Assembly (NCBI GenBank): GCA_902388495.1
Contig: CABMPP010000001.1
Coordinates: forward strand, 1-64,000
Source of the DNA: an uncultured Bacteroides sp.
Lineage (GTDB): Bacteria > Bacteroidota > Bacteroidia > Bacteroidales > Bacteroidaceae
Direction: 5' to 3'
DNA: 64,000 nt
Position numbers and translations under genes: made by a program. The notes beneath the pieces are model-generated. The model made no database searches. It was not told the DNA's origin and saw nothing but the letters and a program-made list of their open reading frames with translations. Positions 29,596-39,400 of the stretch are shown piece after piece; position 1 is the first letter of the stretch, and every line of letters starts with the position of its first letter.

Positions 29596-30552
29596 ATGAA
29601 ACGAAATATATTTAAGTCAATATGTTGGTCATTGGGGTTATTGGTTACTCTTTCTGCCTGCAGTGATGATGAGAGTGATAATACTATCTATATCCCTAAT
29701 GCGGGAACATTAGTAAAGGTTAATTTTTATATTGAAGATGAGCCTCATGTCGAAACCTTTACGATAAAAGTTACTCCTGAAAAATATCCTGATTTGAATC
29801 CCTCGGGATTGAATGCTGATGCGATTGTGCATGTGGAGGCCGATCCGGATAAAGTAGCAGAATATAATGCTGCTAAAGGTACTGATTATCCTGTATTGCC
29901 GGTCGGCTCATATACAGTCAGTTCTACTGCTGTTATTAAGGCGGGGACAGTGGAATCCGAGCCTGTGACAATTACCGTTAATGCAAAAGGAAATGTTGAA
30001 CCATTTATTGAATACCTGTTACCGGTAAGCATTGTTTCGGCAGAAGGCATAGTTACAGACCATTGTTGCCAAACTGTATATTTCCTTTATCGTGGCGCTA
30101 TGGATGCCAGCAATATGGAGTTGCTCGACCGTAGAGGATGGACTGTACTGGAGGCCTCGTCCGAAGAACCTAAAGAAGGAGACTGGGGAAATAGCGGGCT
30201 GAAAGAAGCATGTATAGATGGAAATATAGGCACTTTCTGGAGTACGGATTGGGCACAGAGCCATCCACAACCTCCTCATTGGATTTCTTTTGATCTGGGA
30301 CAGTCTGTTTATATTCAAGGTTTTGCTATTCAAGCGCGTAAGGAAGGAAATGATGGTCCCAAAGTTGTAGTGTTTGAAGTAAGCGAAGATGGAAGCACTT
30401 GGATAAATGCCGGAGAGTTTAAGGATATTCCGGCAGCAGGTGAATATAGATCTTTTTTGCCGCAGGCAGTTACAAGCCGATTTGTTAAACTGACTATAAC
30501 AGCGGTAAATGGTGGCCCTCATGTAACAGTGAGTGAGTTTAATTTGTTTTAG
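29596..30552 (+). CDS. Surface lipoprotein: DUF1735 domain plus F5/8 type C (CBM32-like) domain
   Basis: A 318-aa lipoprotein (lipobox TLSACSDD) in the usual place of a surface glycan-binding protein. Residues about 28-160 match DUF1735, the N-terminal Ig-like domain of BT_3987-type proteins, and about 180-318 form an F5/8 type C domain (ACIDGNIGTFWSTDWAQ, HWISFDLGQSVYIQGFAIQ, RFVKLTITAV). It has no catalytic motif. It probably binds the same glycan that SusD handles; the F5/8 domain echoes that of the fucosidase. It ends the operon, followed by a hairpin. Confidence 0.88.
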   Translation: MKRNIFKSICWSLGLLVTLSACSDDESDNTIYIPNAGTLVKVNFYIEDEPHVETFTIKVTPEKYPDLNPSGLNADAIVHVEADPDKVAEYNAAKGTDYPVLPVGSYTVSSTAVIKAGTVESEPVTITVNAKGNVEPFIEYLLPVSIVSAEGIVTDHCCQTVYFLYRGAMDASNMELLDRRGWTVLEASSEEPKEGDWGNSGLKEACIDGNIGTFWSTDWAQSHPQPPHWISFDLGQSVYIQGFAIQARKEGNDGPKVVVFEVSEDGSTWINAGEFKDIPAAGEYRSFLPQAVTSRFVKLTITAVNGGPHVTVSEFNLF

Positions 30553-30595
30553 TATATTTATGCCACGTTAATTAGATTGTTTTCAGCCGTAGATG

Positions 30596-30649
30596 AGGTG
30601 GATATATGGATACGAGGGGATTACCCGGAAGTATCTGTTATATCCACCT
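30596..30649. terminator. Bidirectional terminator-like hairpin
   Basis: AGGTGGATATA (30596-30606) pairs perfectly with TATATCCACCT (30639-30649) around a 32-nt loop, then TATTTTTTGG. It separates the susCD operon from the convergent regulator gene. Confidence 0.6.
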
Positions 30650-30665
30650 TATTTTTTGGAATATA

Positions 30666-33287
30666 TTATAATCGTATATTATTGATGTCGACTTCGTCAA
30701 AGGCTATGGGATAGTCTTCACCCATTACTTTACGATAATCTTTAGTGAAAGCATTATAAAGTTGCATCGCTTTGTCTGATCTGCTTTGGCGGCGATAAGT
30801 ACATACGGCATAGGTCATGGCTTGATCAGATAAAGGGTCTATATCAAACAAGATGTTGCAAATGCGTATTGTAACAGAATTCCGCCCATTCTTGTAGTAT
30901 GTATGAACTTGTTCGGAAAGAACAGAAATGGTGAATGCCTCCGCTTGCTGCTTGGAGTAGTCAAACAGACTCGTTTCAATGGTGTTAAGGAATTTGCCGT
31001 GTGAGAGAATGGTGTGCAGTTCTGCTGACTCATCTTCTGTTGAAGGAGCTTGTTTTATTCCGCCTGTCAGGAAGAAGAAGCGCTGATAATCACAATAGCA
31101 TTCTTCTGTAAATGCCAGTTTGAAATACCCTTTCTGATGGGTTAGCTCTATACCTTCCAACTCTTGCAATGTTCTGCGGAGATGATTTATAGTCACATTT
31201 TTCAGGTTCTTTATCTTGTCATCCGGTTTGTCCGGCCAAAACAAATTGTTTAGGTCCGAAGACAATACACCATCTTTGGTAATGCTGTTGATAAGAATGT
31301 ATAGAAACAAGTGCCTTATTTTAGGACTGAACATATAGGTTATGTCCCGTCCATTCTTATCTATAACTGTGAAGGTGCCGAAGAGGGAAATACTGTTTTT
31401 ACGTAAAGCCATTGAAGCTGATAGAAGCGGTTCATCTGCTTCTTCATCAACTATCTGAGTAAGAGAAGAGAGCTTTGCTCCTGTCGGTTCTGTATTGGCA
31501 TAAGGATTATCCTGTGATGTAATGGAATACTCTTTGCTGTGGTCGATAGAGCGTTTTCGTTTTATAATTATGATTACGCTTGCAGATGCAATGATGAACA
31601 ATGGAATAAGGAGATAAAACCATGTAACCGGTTTATTTGAGTTGTTGGTTTGTTCATCATAGAACTTCATGGCTGCCAGTGATACCGGAGGATTGGATAG
31701 TGAATATATGCGTGTGGAAGACTGTCCGTATTTCTCGAACTCTTGGGTGACGCAGTAGAATTCATCCAGATTGGGATTATAATATAAATTGGCATTGGTT
31801 GCTATCTCTTCCGAAGTAAGCGGAATGCTATCTCCTAAAGCTTCATACTTTCCGTCGGATATGGATAGACGGTATAGTTGCAGATAGGTTTGAGGCTTGT
31901 ACTCAGGATAAGCTAAGAGGTATATATAGTTCTCGTCATCGGAAAGTATCATGTCTCTGGTGGGAATGCGTTGGCTCTTCGGAGCTTTGTGTTCCCATAG
32001 TTTCTTGATTTTCTTGTTCTCGAAATCCAGCTTGTAACAATCATAGTAGTACTGGATGCCTACATTCTGGTCACCGGCTTCATTCCCTTTTCCGCCGTAG
32101 ATATAAGCATGTTTTCCATCAGCAGTCATTGCTATGCCGGCAAAGAATCGGGGAGGGATAGGATCACCGGAGAAAGCAAGAGTGTCCCATCGGCTTTGCA
32201 GAAGGTCATAAGTTATAAAGGTATTGTAATACTTTCGGTTTCCATATCCTCCGAAAAAGAGTAATTGGTGCTTTTCAGGGCGATATAGTCCGCAATGATG
32301 ATGCAGTTGTAGAGAAATGGCATCTCTATCAATCGTCTTCCAATTACCGCTCTCCAGATTCATTTCTGCAATATACGTTTCTTTCGAATTCAGCTCATAG
32401 GCGTAAATTGTTTCTTGAGTCTCATTTATAAAGTTCATCCCCAGACGAATCGGCAGGCTGCCGCTTTCCGGTGTGTAGGGGAATTGTTCTGAACTTTGTT
32501 TGTAAATGTCGTAGGTGGTAATCGAATCTTGGTTGTAGATATAAAATTTCTGTTTTTTGGGTGCAAATACAAAGCCCGATGGAGTGGGAGAGTAAGACTG
32601 GAAGACAGGTTTCCAATAATAGGAATGGTTGATGAGCCAAATAGGATTTGTAATGTGACCGATAACTTTTCCTTTACTGTCATGCACCTTTTCTCCCTGG
32701 CTTTCATTCAAGGGAAACTGCCAAGTCTCTTTACCGTTACTTATGGTGAGGTTCCGTATGGAAAAAGAAGCTGTTTCCAGAATATGGTTACACATGCCGA
32801 AAAAAGGCTGTGGGGTGAAAGTCTTTCCCTTCAGACCGATGTCTTTAAGAATTGTCTTATTGCCTCCTATGTTGATTTTAGCTTGATTGTTCGTAATGTC
32901 CATGTCGATTGAGATTGGCATCCACTTTCCCTGTAGTTTGCTGTCGGCATATCGTACAGTATAATAGATTTGCTTACCGTCTTGAGCAAACATGAAACTT
33001 CCTTTAGTTTCTTCGTCATACACGTATGTCAGGTTGAAAGCTCCTTCTCCATCGGCATTTTTCAGGTAGAGAATATATCCGGGACTTTCTATATTATGTA
33101 TAGCGTATTCAAAGGAAACACTGAACTTACCGGTTGGAGCAGGAATGTACTCTTTAGAAAATACGCGGAAGGAAGAACGTTCAGAGATTCGTCTCTCATT
33201 ACCATAGAATTGTAGTCCCTGTGAATAGCCTTCGTTGACAATACCGAGTTGTAGGAATAGTATGATATAAAAAAGGTGTCTCTTCAT
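30666..33287 (-). CDS. Membrane-spanning regulator: LamG-like and Kelch-like sensor, TM, SARP/BTAD output
   Basis: An 873-aa protein with a signal peptide (MKRHLFYIILFLQLGIVNEGYSQ). Residues about 25-210 look like a LamG/concanavalin-type beta-sandwich. About 215-540 holds Kelch-like propeller blades (LLFFGGYGNRKYYNTFITYD, AYIYGGKGNE). One TM helix lies at about 549-572 (TWFYLLIPLFIIASASVIIIII). The cytoplasmic part (about 629-873) has an OmpR/SARP-type winged helix (SLFGTFTVIDKNGRDITYMFS...LRRTLQELEGIEL) and a BTAD-like TPR domain. No kinase or receiver motif is seen, so it should signal by direct contact with DNA. Its position facing the susCD operon suggests it controls locus 1 (inference). 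The architecture, though not unique in Bacteroidota, is little studied. Confidence 0.8.
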   Translation of the reverse strand: MKRHLFYIILFLQLGIVNEGYSQGLQFYGNERRISERSSFRVFSKEYIPAPTGKFSVSFEYAIHNIESPGYILYLKNADGEGAFNLTYVYDEETKGSFMFAQDGKQIYYTVRYADSKLQGKWMPISIDMDITNNQAKINIGGNKTILKDIGLKGKTFTPQPFFGMCNHILETASFSIRNLTISNGKETWQFPLNESQGEKVHDSKGKVIGHITNPIWLINHSYYWKPVFQSYSPTPSGFVFAPKKQKFYIYNQDSITTYDIYKQSSEQFPYTPESGSLPIRLGMNFINETQETIYAYELNSKETYIAEMNLESGNWKTIDRDAISLQLHHHCGLYRPEKHQLLFFGGYGNRKYYNTFITYDLLQSRWDTLAFSGDPIPPRFFAGIAMTADGKHAYIYGGKGNEAGDQNVGIQYYYDCYKLDFENKKIKKLWEHKAPKSQRIPTRDMILSDDENYIYLLAYPEYKPQTYLQLYRLSISDGKYEALGDSIPLTSEEIATNANLYYNPNLDEFYCVTQEFEKYGQSSTRIYSLSNPPVSLAAMKFYDEQTNNSNKPVTWFYLLIPLFIIASASVIIIIKRKRSIDHSKEYSITSQDNPYANTEPTGAKLSSLTQIVDEEADEPLLSASMALRKNSISLFGTFTVIDKNGRDITYMFSPKIRHLFLYILINSITKDGVLSSDLNNLFWPDKPDDKIKNLKNVTINHLRRTLQELEGIELTHQKGYFKLAFTEECYCDYQRFFFLTGGIKQAPSTEDESAELHTILSHGKFLNTIETSLFDYSKQQAEAFTISVLSEQVHTYYKNGRNSVTIRICNILFDIDPLSDQAMTYAVCTYRRQSRSDKAMQLYNAFTKDYRKVMGEDYPIAFDEVDINNIRL

Positions 33288-33315
33288 AATGTATTTGATT
33301 CCATGATATGAAGGA

Positions 33316-33323
33316 CAAAAATA
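33316..33323 (-). promoter_or_regulatory. Putative -7 element of the SARP-type regulator
   Basis: The minus strand reads TATTTTTG (TAnnTTTG), about 25 nt of leader before the ATG at 33287. The -33 element is not evident. Confidence 0.4.
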
Positions 33324-33399
33324 TAAAAAAAAGTAAAAGGAGTAGTCCGTTTGGTGATAAATAGTTTCGCTTTGCTGTTTATGAGAGGAGAATACTTGA

Positions 33400-34266
33400 T
33401 TATCTTTTTAATATAATAACGGTCACAGCCGAGATAATCAGCAGAATGCCTATGGCAATACTGTTTGTGAAAGGCTCTCCGAATACCAGGATGCCGACAC
33501 CGACAGCCGTAACGGGCTCCATTGCTCCCAGTACAGAGGTGAGTGTGGAGCCTATGTTTTTGATGGCACGTACCAGGGCAAGATTAGAAATAACAGTAGG
33601 CACTAAAGCAAGCATCACCAGGTTTCCCAATGTTACGCGGTCGGGGATGGCTTGCAGCCCGATGCCCGATGCTTGTATTCCAATAAAGAGGAGCATGCCA
33701 CCAAACAAGAAGACGTAGAACGTCATTTTAAGCCCTTTCATTTCCAGCTTTTTCAGTTGGCTGACGGTAACCAGGTAAAGGGCATATCCCAGTGCAGACA
33801 GCAGAACAATGAATATTCCGAACCATGTTATCGTTCCCGTTGTATCTCCCTGAGAGAGGAAGAATACTCCGCTTACTGCTAGCACAATGGCTCCCATACG
33901 CCAAAAGGATTTCTTTTCGCGGAAGAAAATCATCATGATGAGAGTGGTAAGTACCGGATACATGAAGTGTATGGTAGTGGCCACTCCGCTTGCCATGAAC
34001 TTATATCCCCAGAAGAGGAATACGGCGGAAGTATCGTAAAGCGATGCCAATAATAAAAGTGGTAATATCTCTTTCCTTCGGATGCGGAAAGACTGTTTGT
34101 CCAGCAGCAGTATGCCTGCTAGTGCCAGCATGGCAAACAAGAAGCGATAAAGCAGGATGGACCAGAAGTCCATCCCCTGATGCATGGCAGGAATCGTGAA
34201 CAACGGGATGAGCCCGAAGCTCGCGGAAGAGAGTAATCCGTATAGAAAGCCGTTGATCTTGTTCAT
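33400..34266 (-). CDS. EamA/DMT-family transporter
   Basis: A 288-aa inner-membrane protein with about ten TM helices in two EamA-type halves. The first half has LLYRFLFAMLALAGILLL and ASGVATTIHFMYPVLTTLIMM; the second ends in GSTLTSVLGAMEPVTAVGVG and a basic C-terminus (ILKR). Drug/metabolite transporters of this type export or import small metabolites; the substrate cannot be told. It lies 9 bp downstream of the helicase on the same strand and is probably co-transcribed with it. Confidence 0.88.
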   Translation of the reverse strand: MNKINGFLYGLLSSASFGLIPLFTIPAMHQGMDFWSILLYRFLFAMLALAGILLLDKQSFRIRRKEILPLLLLASLYDTSAVFLFWGYKFMASGVATTIHFMYPVLTTLIMMIFFREKKSFWRMGAIVLAVSGVFFLSQGDTTGTITWFGIFIVLLSALGYALYLVTVSQLKKLEMKGLKMTFYVFLFGGMLLFIGIQASGIGLQAIPDRVTLGNLVMLALVPTVISNLALVRAIKNIGSTLTSVLGAMEPVTAVGVGILVFGEPFTNSIAIGILLIISAVTVIILKR

Positions 34267-34275
34267 TGCTGCCTG

Positions 34276-36249
34276 TTACTTCTTCTTCGTCCGTCTTGCC
34301 CAACCCTCTTCGCTGAAGTCCGGTTCGGCATCGCGGAAGTCGTTCTTCTCACCTTGGAAGAATTGTTTCCAGTCGTCTTTCTTACCGCGGGCTTTGGTGT
34401 AGCCACGCTCTTCGCGACTGGGTTTGCTCTTTTTCTTGTTGTCACCGGCTGTGCTATCAGGCTTGTCGTTGCGACGGCCGGTGGCATCGCTCCGTTTATC
34501 GTCCTTGTAGCTGCGCTTCTTGCCGTCATAGTCCTTCTTTCCGTCGGAATCTTTTCTGCCGTAGCCACCGCCTTCGGTCTTGCGTCTGCTTTTCGGGGCA
34601 TCTTTGCCTTCCTCTCCGGCTATTTCTACAGATACCTTGCGTCCGTTCCAGTTGGCACGGTTCAGTGCTTTCACTACGTTGCCGGCTTCCTTTTCTTCTA
34701 CTTCAAAGAAAGAGAACTTCGGCATCAGGTCGATACGTCCCAGCTCTACGCGTCCGCGGGTATTGCTGTTCAGGAGACCGATTAATTCGCTGGGGAAGAA
34801 GTTGTCCATCTTGCCCAGGTTGATGAACAGACGGGTGTAACCCGGTGCTGCCTTGCGGCTGCCCTCGCTGCGTCCGCCACGTTCTCCGGTACGTCCGGTG
34901 CGTTCGCTGCGGTCGGCAGTGGTGGCAATCTCTATCTCTTCGCGGTCGCGGTAGTATTCAAGGAAACGGTTGAATTCATGAGAAACCATGCGCTTGATCA
35001 AGTCCTCCTTGCTCAGCCAGTCCAATTTGCGGTAAATGTCCGGCATGAAGTCCGCTATCTCGTCCTCGTTAACCTTTACCTTTTCCAGTTCGTCTATTAC
35101 CTTGAGCAACTGCTTCTCACAGATCTGCTTGCCGGTAGGCATTTCTCCTGCGATGAACTTCTTGCCTATCATGCGCTCTATCTCGCGCATTTTGCCCTTC
35201 TCGCGCAGGTTGATGATGGCGATGGAAGTTCCTGTCTTTCCGGCACGTCCCGTACGTCCGCTGCGGTGGGTATAACTTTCGGTATCATCGGGCAGGCCGT
35301 AGTTGATGACGTGCGTCAGGTCGTCCACGTCCAGTCCGCGAGCGGCCACGTCCGTGGCAACCAGCAGTTGCAGGTTGCGGATGCGGAACTTCTGCATCAC
35401 GGCGTCGCGTTGCGCCTGGCTCAGTTCGCCGTGCAGGGAGTCGGCATTGTAACCTTCCTGCATCAGTTTGTCGGCAATTTCCTGCGTCTCCTTTCGGGTG
35501 CGGCAGAAGATGATGCCGTATATCTGCGGATAATAGTCCACGATGCGCTTCAGGGCGGCATATTTGTCTTTGGCATGAACGGTGAAGGCAACGTGCTTCA
35601 CGTTGTTGGTACTTTCGTTTTTGCGTCCGATGGTGATTTCCTTGGCGTCGCGCAAGTATTTCTTGGAGATACGTGCTATCTCCGGGCTCATGGTGGCGGA
35701 GAAAAGCAAGGTATTACGCTCTTGCGGGACATCGGCCAGGATAGCGTTGATGCTGTCCGTAAATCCCATGTTCAGCATTTCGTCTGCTTCGTCCATTACG
35801 ACGTTCTGGATGGTGGTGAGGGAAACGGTCTTGCGTTCCATCAGGTCCAGCAGTCGTCCCGGAGTGGCTACGATGATATGCACACCCCGCTTCAGGGCGC
35901 GTATCTGGCTTTCGATGGACGAGCCTCCGTATACGGGCAACACCCGCAAGCCATCGATGTATTTGGAATAATCGTTCAAGTCGCCTGCTATCTGCAAACA
36001 GAGTTCGCGGGTAGGGCAAAGAATAAGTGATTGGGGAATTCTATTGTTGACGTTAATCTTCTGAATAAGCGGCAGACCGAACGCTGCGGTCTTTCCTGTT
36101 CCTGTCTGTGCGAGGGCTACTACATCATTATTTTCTCCTAAAAGGTAGGGAATTACTTCCTCTTGTACCGGCATGGGACACGCATATCCCATCTCTTCAA
36201 TGGCACGGCGTATCTCCGCCGACACACCGAGCTCTTCAAATGTCTTCAT
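34276..36249 (-). CDS. DEAD-box ATP-dependent RNA helicase (DeaD/CsdA type)
   Basis: A 657-aa cytoplasmic RNA helicase. The core (about 1-365) has all motifs: Q motif near PMPVQEEVIP, AQTGTGKT, PTREL, GG, TPGRLLD, DEAD, SAT, and in the second half ATDVAARGLDVDDL and HRSGRTGRAG. Residues about 465-545 form a DbpA-type RNA-binding domain (FINLGKMDNFFPSELIGLLN, then a strand pair ending VSVEIAG). The tail (about 555-657) is a low-complexity Lys/Arg/Asp/Gly-rich region that probably binds RNA non-specifically. Likely roles are ribosome assembly and cold adaptation. A minus-strand TATCTTTG at 36281-36288 gives a leader of about 28 nt. Confidence 0.93.
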   Translation of the reverse strand: MKTFEELGVSAEIRRAIEEMGYACPMPVQEEVIPYLLGENNDVVALAQTGTGKTAAFGLPLIQKINVNNRIPQSLILCPTRELCLQIAGDLNDYSKYIDGLRVLPVYGGSSIESQIRALKRGVHIIVATPGRLLDLMERKTVSLTTIQNVVMDEADEMLNMGFTDSINAILADVPQERNTLLFSATMSPEIARISKKYLRDAKEITIGRKNESTNNVKHVAFTVHAKDKYAALKRIVDYYPQIYGIIFCRTRKETQEIADKLMQEGYNADSLHGELSQAQRDAVMQKFRIRNLQLLVATDVAARGLDVDDLTHVINYGLPDDTESYTHRSGRTGRAGKTGTSIAIINLREKGKMREIERMIGKKFIAGEMPTGKQICEKQLLKVIDELEKVKVNEDEIADFMPDIYRKLDWLSKEDLIKRMVSHEFNRFLEYYRDREEIEIATTADRSERTGRTGERGGRSEGSRKAAPGYTRLFINLGKMDNFFPSELIGLLNSNTRGRVELGRIDLMPKFSFFEVEEKEAGNVVKALNRANWNGRKVSVEIAGEEGKDAPKSRRKTEGGGYGRKDSDGKKDYDGKKRSYKDDKRSDATGRRNDKPDSTAGDNKKKSKPSREERGYTKARGKKDDWKQFFQGEKNDFRDAEPDFSEEGWARRTKKK

Positions 36250-36280
36250 TAAATCTTTGTATATCTTTATAATTCGGCTG

Positions 36281-36288
36281 CAAAGATA
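36281..36288 (-). promoter_or_regulatory. Putative -7 element of the helicase-EamA operon
   Basis: The minus strand reads TATCTTTG, an exact TAnnTTTG match, about 28 nt upstream of the ATG after the expected start of transcription. The -33 box is weak. Confidence 0.5.
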
Positions 36289-36416
36289 GAGAATAAAAAT
36301 CAGATTATCTGAAATATGGCTTTGAAAACACGCTATATTCGTGCGAATTACTAAAAAACTGTTTTAATTTTCTCATTTGATTCTGTTTAGCATAATTTGT
36401 ATCATTGTTAGGTGTG

Positions 36417-39400
36417 TTATATTTTGTCATTTTTGATGCTTTGCAGGTATTGTGACGGAGTTATACCAAATTCTTGCTTAAAATGTTTAGTAAAAGTTTT
36501 CGGAAGAACATATCCTAGCTGATAGGCGACTTCCGCCACCTGCATCTGGCTTTCGGATAGCAGTTGCTGGGCACGCTTCATACGAATGATGCGAATGAAC
36601 TCCAGGGGGGACTTTCCTGTTATCTTAAGTAACTTGCGGTATAGATAGCCACGTGATAAATAGAGTTGAGCGGCCAAATCCTCAACTGTAAAATCGGCAT
36701 TAGAAAGATTGTCCTCTACTATTTTAATGGACTTTTTTACGAACTGAGTATCCAAAGGGGTAATCGTGATTTTACTTGGTTCGATGTGAACTTGCTCCTG
36801 AAACATCTGATGATTCCCGATACTGTTTTCGATAAATTTATTGATTCGCATTTTTAAAATATCCATGTGAAAAGGCTTAGTAATATAGTCATCCGCTCCA
36901 TGGCTAAGACCTTCCAGCTGAAACTCCTCACCGGCTTTAGCTGTGAGCAGAATCACAGGAATATGAGAGGTCGCAAGATCATTTTTTACTGTTTGGCAGA
37001 ACTGTATTCCATCCATTTGGGGCATCATCACATCGCAAATGGCAAGGTCTATTTCTTCCGTATTAAGCAATTGGAGTGCCTCCATCGCACTCGAAGCTTG
37101 ATAAACTTTATAATCGGTCGAGAGACTTTCACTGAGGAAGTTCAGAAATTCTAAATTATCGTCAACCACAAGTAACGAATAAGCGTTGTAAGGAGTATGG
37201 CTCGGCTCCAATGTTTTTTCTGTCTCCGCCGTGTCATTGAAAGAAGATGAAGAGAGGTTGATCTGAGCTTTCAATGGCAAGGTAACAGTGAAAACGGTAC
37301 CGGTAGGATCATTATTATCCAGCGTTACATTACCACCATGCATTTGGGCGTACTGTTTGACAAGATACAACCCGATGCCGGTACCTCCCTGGGTGGAATC
37401 TTCTCCCTTTACTTGGACAAATAGATTGAAAATTTTCTCCCTGTCCTCTGCCGGAATACCCAGTCCGGTATCACTTACCTCCAATATCAATTCATTCTCA
37501 TTTCGACTAAGTTTAAGTTCGATTGCACCTCCGTCAGGAGTAAATTTAAACGCGTTGGAAAGTAAGTTATGAATGATTTTCATAAACTTGGAGTTGTCAC
37601 AATCCATCTTGATTACCGATGGCCGGGCGTTGAATGTATAGTGTATCCGATGTTTTTCAGCCATTTGCTGGTAAATGGAATACAAATCTTGAGCTGTGCG
37701 CACCACATCAATATGCGAATAATCCATTGTTTCACCTCCTGAATCTATTTTACGGAATGACAGCAATTGATTTATCAGTTCTAGAAGATATTTAGCATTT
37801 GAATGGGCCGTGCTCAACAACGAGGTTGATAATTGCGGGTAACGCTTGATAAACTCTTCCAAAGGGTTGATGATTAATGAAAGTGGTGTACGCAATTCAT
37901 GGCTTACATTGGCAAAAAAGGTCAATTTCATGTCCATGAGCTTCTGTTGCTGTTCGGTCTTGCGCTGGATGCGCCTTGTGTGCTCTTTGCGTTGATAATA
38001 ACGATAAAAGAATAAAATGAGACTTCCGATGACAATCATGATTGTGAACCCATAAATAATATAGGCAAGGGTGGTGCGATACCAAGGCGGAAGTATATAC
38101 AGAACTAATCGCTGCACTTTGGATGCCCACTGTCCCTGCGCATTGCAAGCGGTAACTTCTAAGTGGTAGACTCCCGGATACAAGCTTGTGAAATAAATAG
38201 CATTTCCATTCATGAGATACCAGTCATGCGCTCCGTTAAGACGATAGTAGTACGAGATATTGTTTAATGCAGCAAAATCAAAAGTGGAAAAATACAAAGA
38301 AATAGGTAATTGGTTGATTTCCAATTTTATTTCTTTCTTGTTGGGAGAAAGGTATTGATCAATATTGTGTCCCGAATTCCCCGTAGTGTATTTGACGGAG
38401 GTAAGAAAAACAGAAGAATCATAAGCAACAGAGGATTTTTGCTTGGGACTGATGACAATTAATCCCCGAGGAGTACCGAATACAATATCCCCATTACTCA
38501 ATGAACAAATAGCACGCTGATTGATTTCACTAGTAATCAATCCATCAGAGGTTTTATAATTGGTGATGTGGACAAAATCGTCAAGGTCAATGCACGAGAT
38601 GCCATTGTAAGTGCCTACCCATAATTGTCCGTTGTGATCCTCGGTAATGGAAGTTATGAGATTGGTCGGTAACCCGTCGTCGGTAGTAAGGCATCCTACG
38701 CTGTCTGTTTCCTGATTCCAGTAGATAAGTCCGTCAGAAGTTCCTAGCCACAGTATTTGCTTGCTGTCTTTATAAAGAGTATAAAGATACGCCTGAGGTA
38801 TAGACATATTGTTATGCAGATTTTTAGTCACGTAATGTCCCTGCTCTGTGTAAGTGTCGATAGCCAAAAGCCCCTTGCTGGTGGCTGCGAAAAGTCGGTA
38901 TTTTCCGTCACCTATCATTTCTCGTATATTCATGCTGGTATCTTCGTATACAGTGACTATCCTGCCTGTATTCGGATCGAGTTTCTGTACAATGCCATCG
39001 AGTAATGCTATCCAGATATTGCCATTGGCATCTTCTTCAATACCATATACATTATTACTCCGCAATTCACTGTTTTGGGCAGTATATTGCGTCCTTTCTC
39101 TCTCTCCCATACAAATTATTCCTGACTGGAAAGTACCCATCCAAAGACGGTTGCGACTATCTTTATGCAGGCATACCACGATATTGGCTTGTGTCTGTAC
39201 CGAAGTTACCGCATCACCCAATCTGGATTGTTCCAATAAACCCGCTCCATCGGTTCCAATAAACAAGTGATTGTCTTTTTCACAGAACGATAATACATCA
39301 TTCTCGCCGCCCAGTGAATAGCCCAAAATAGTTTGTGTACCGGGCATATAATAAGAGACTCCTTGCTTATTGCTACCTATCCACACAGTATTGTCCTTGT

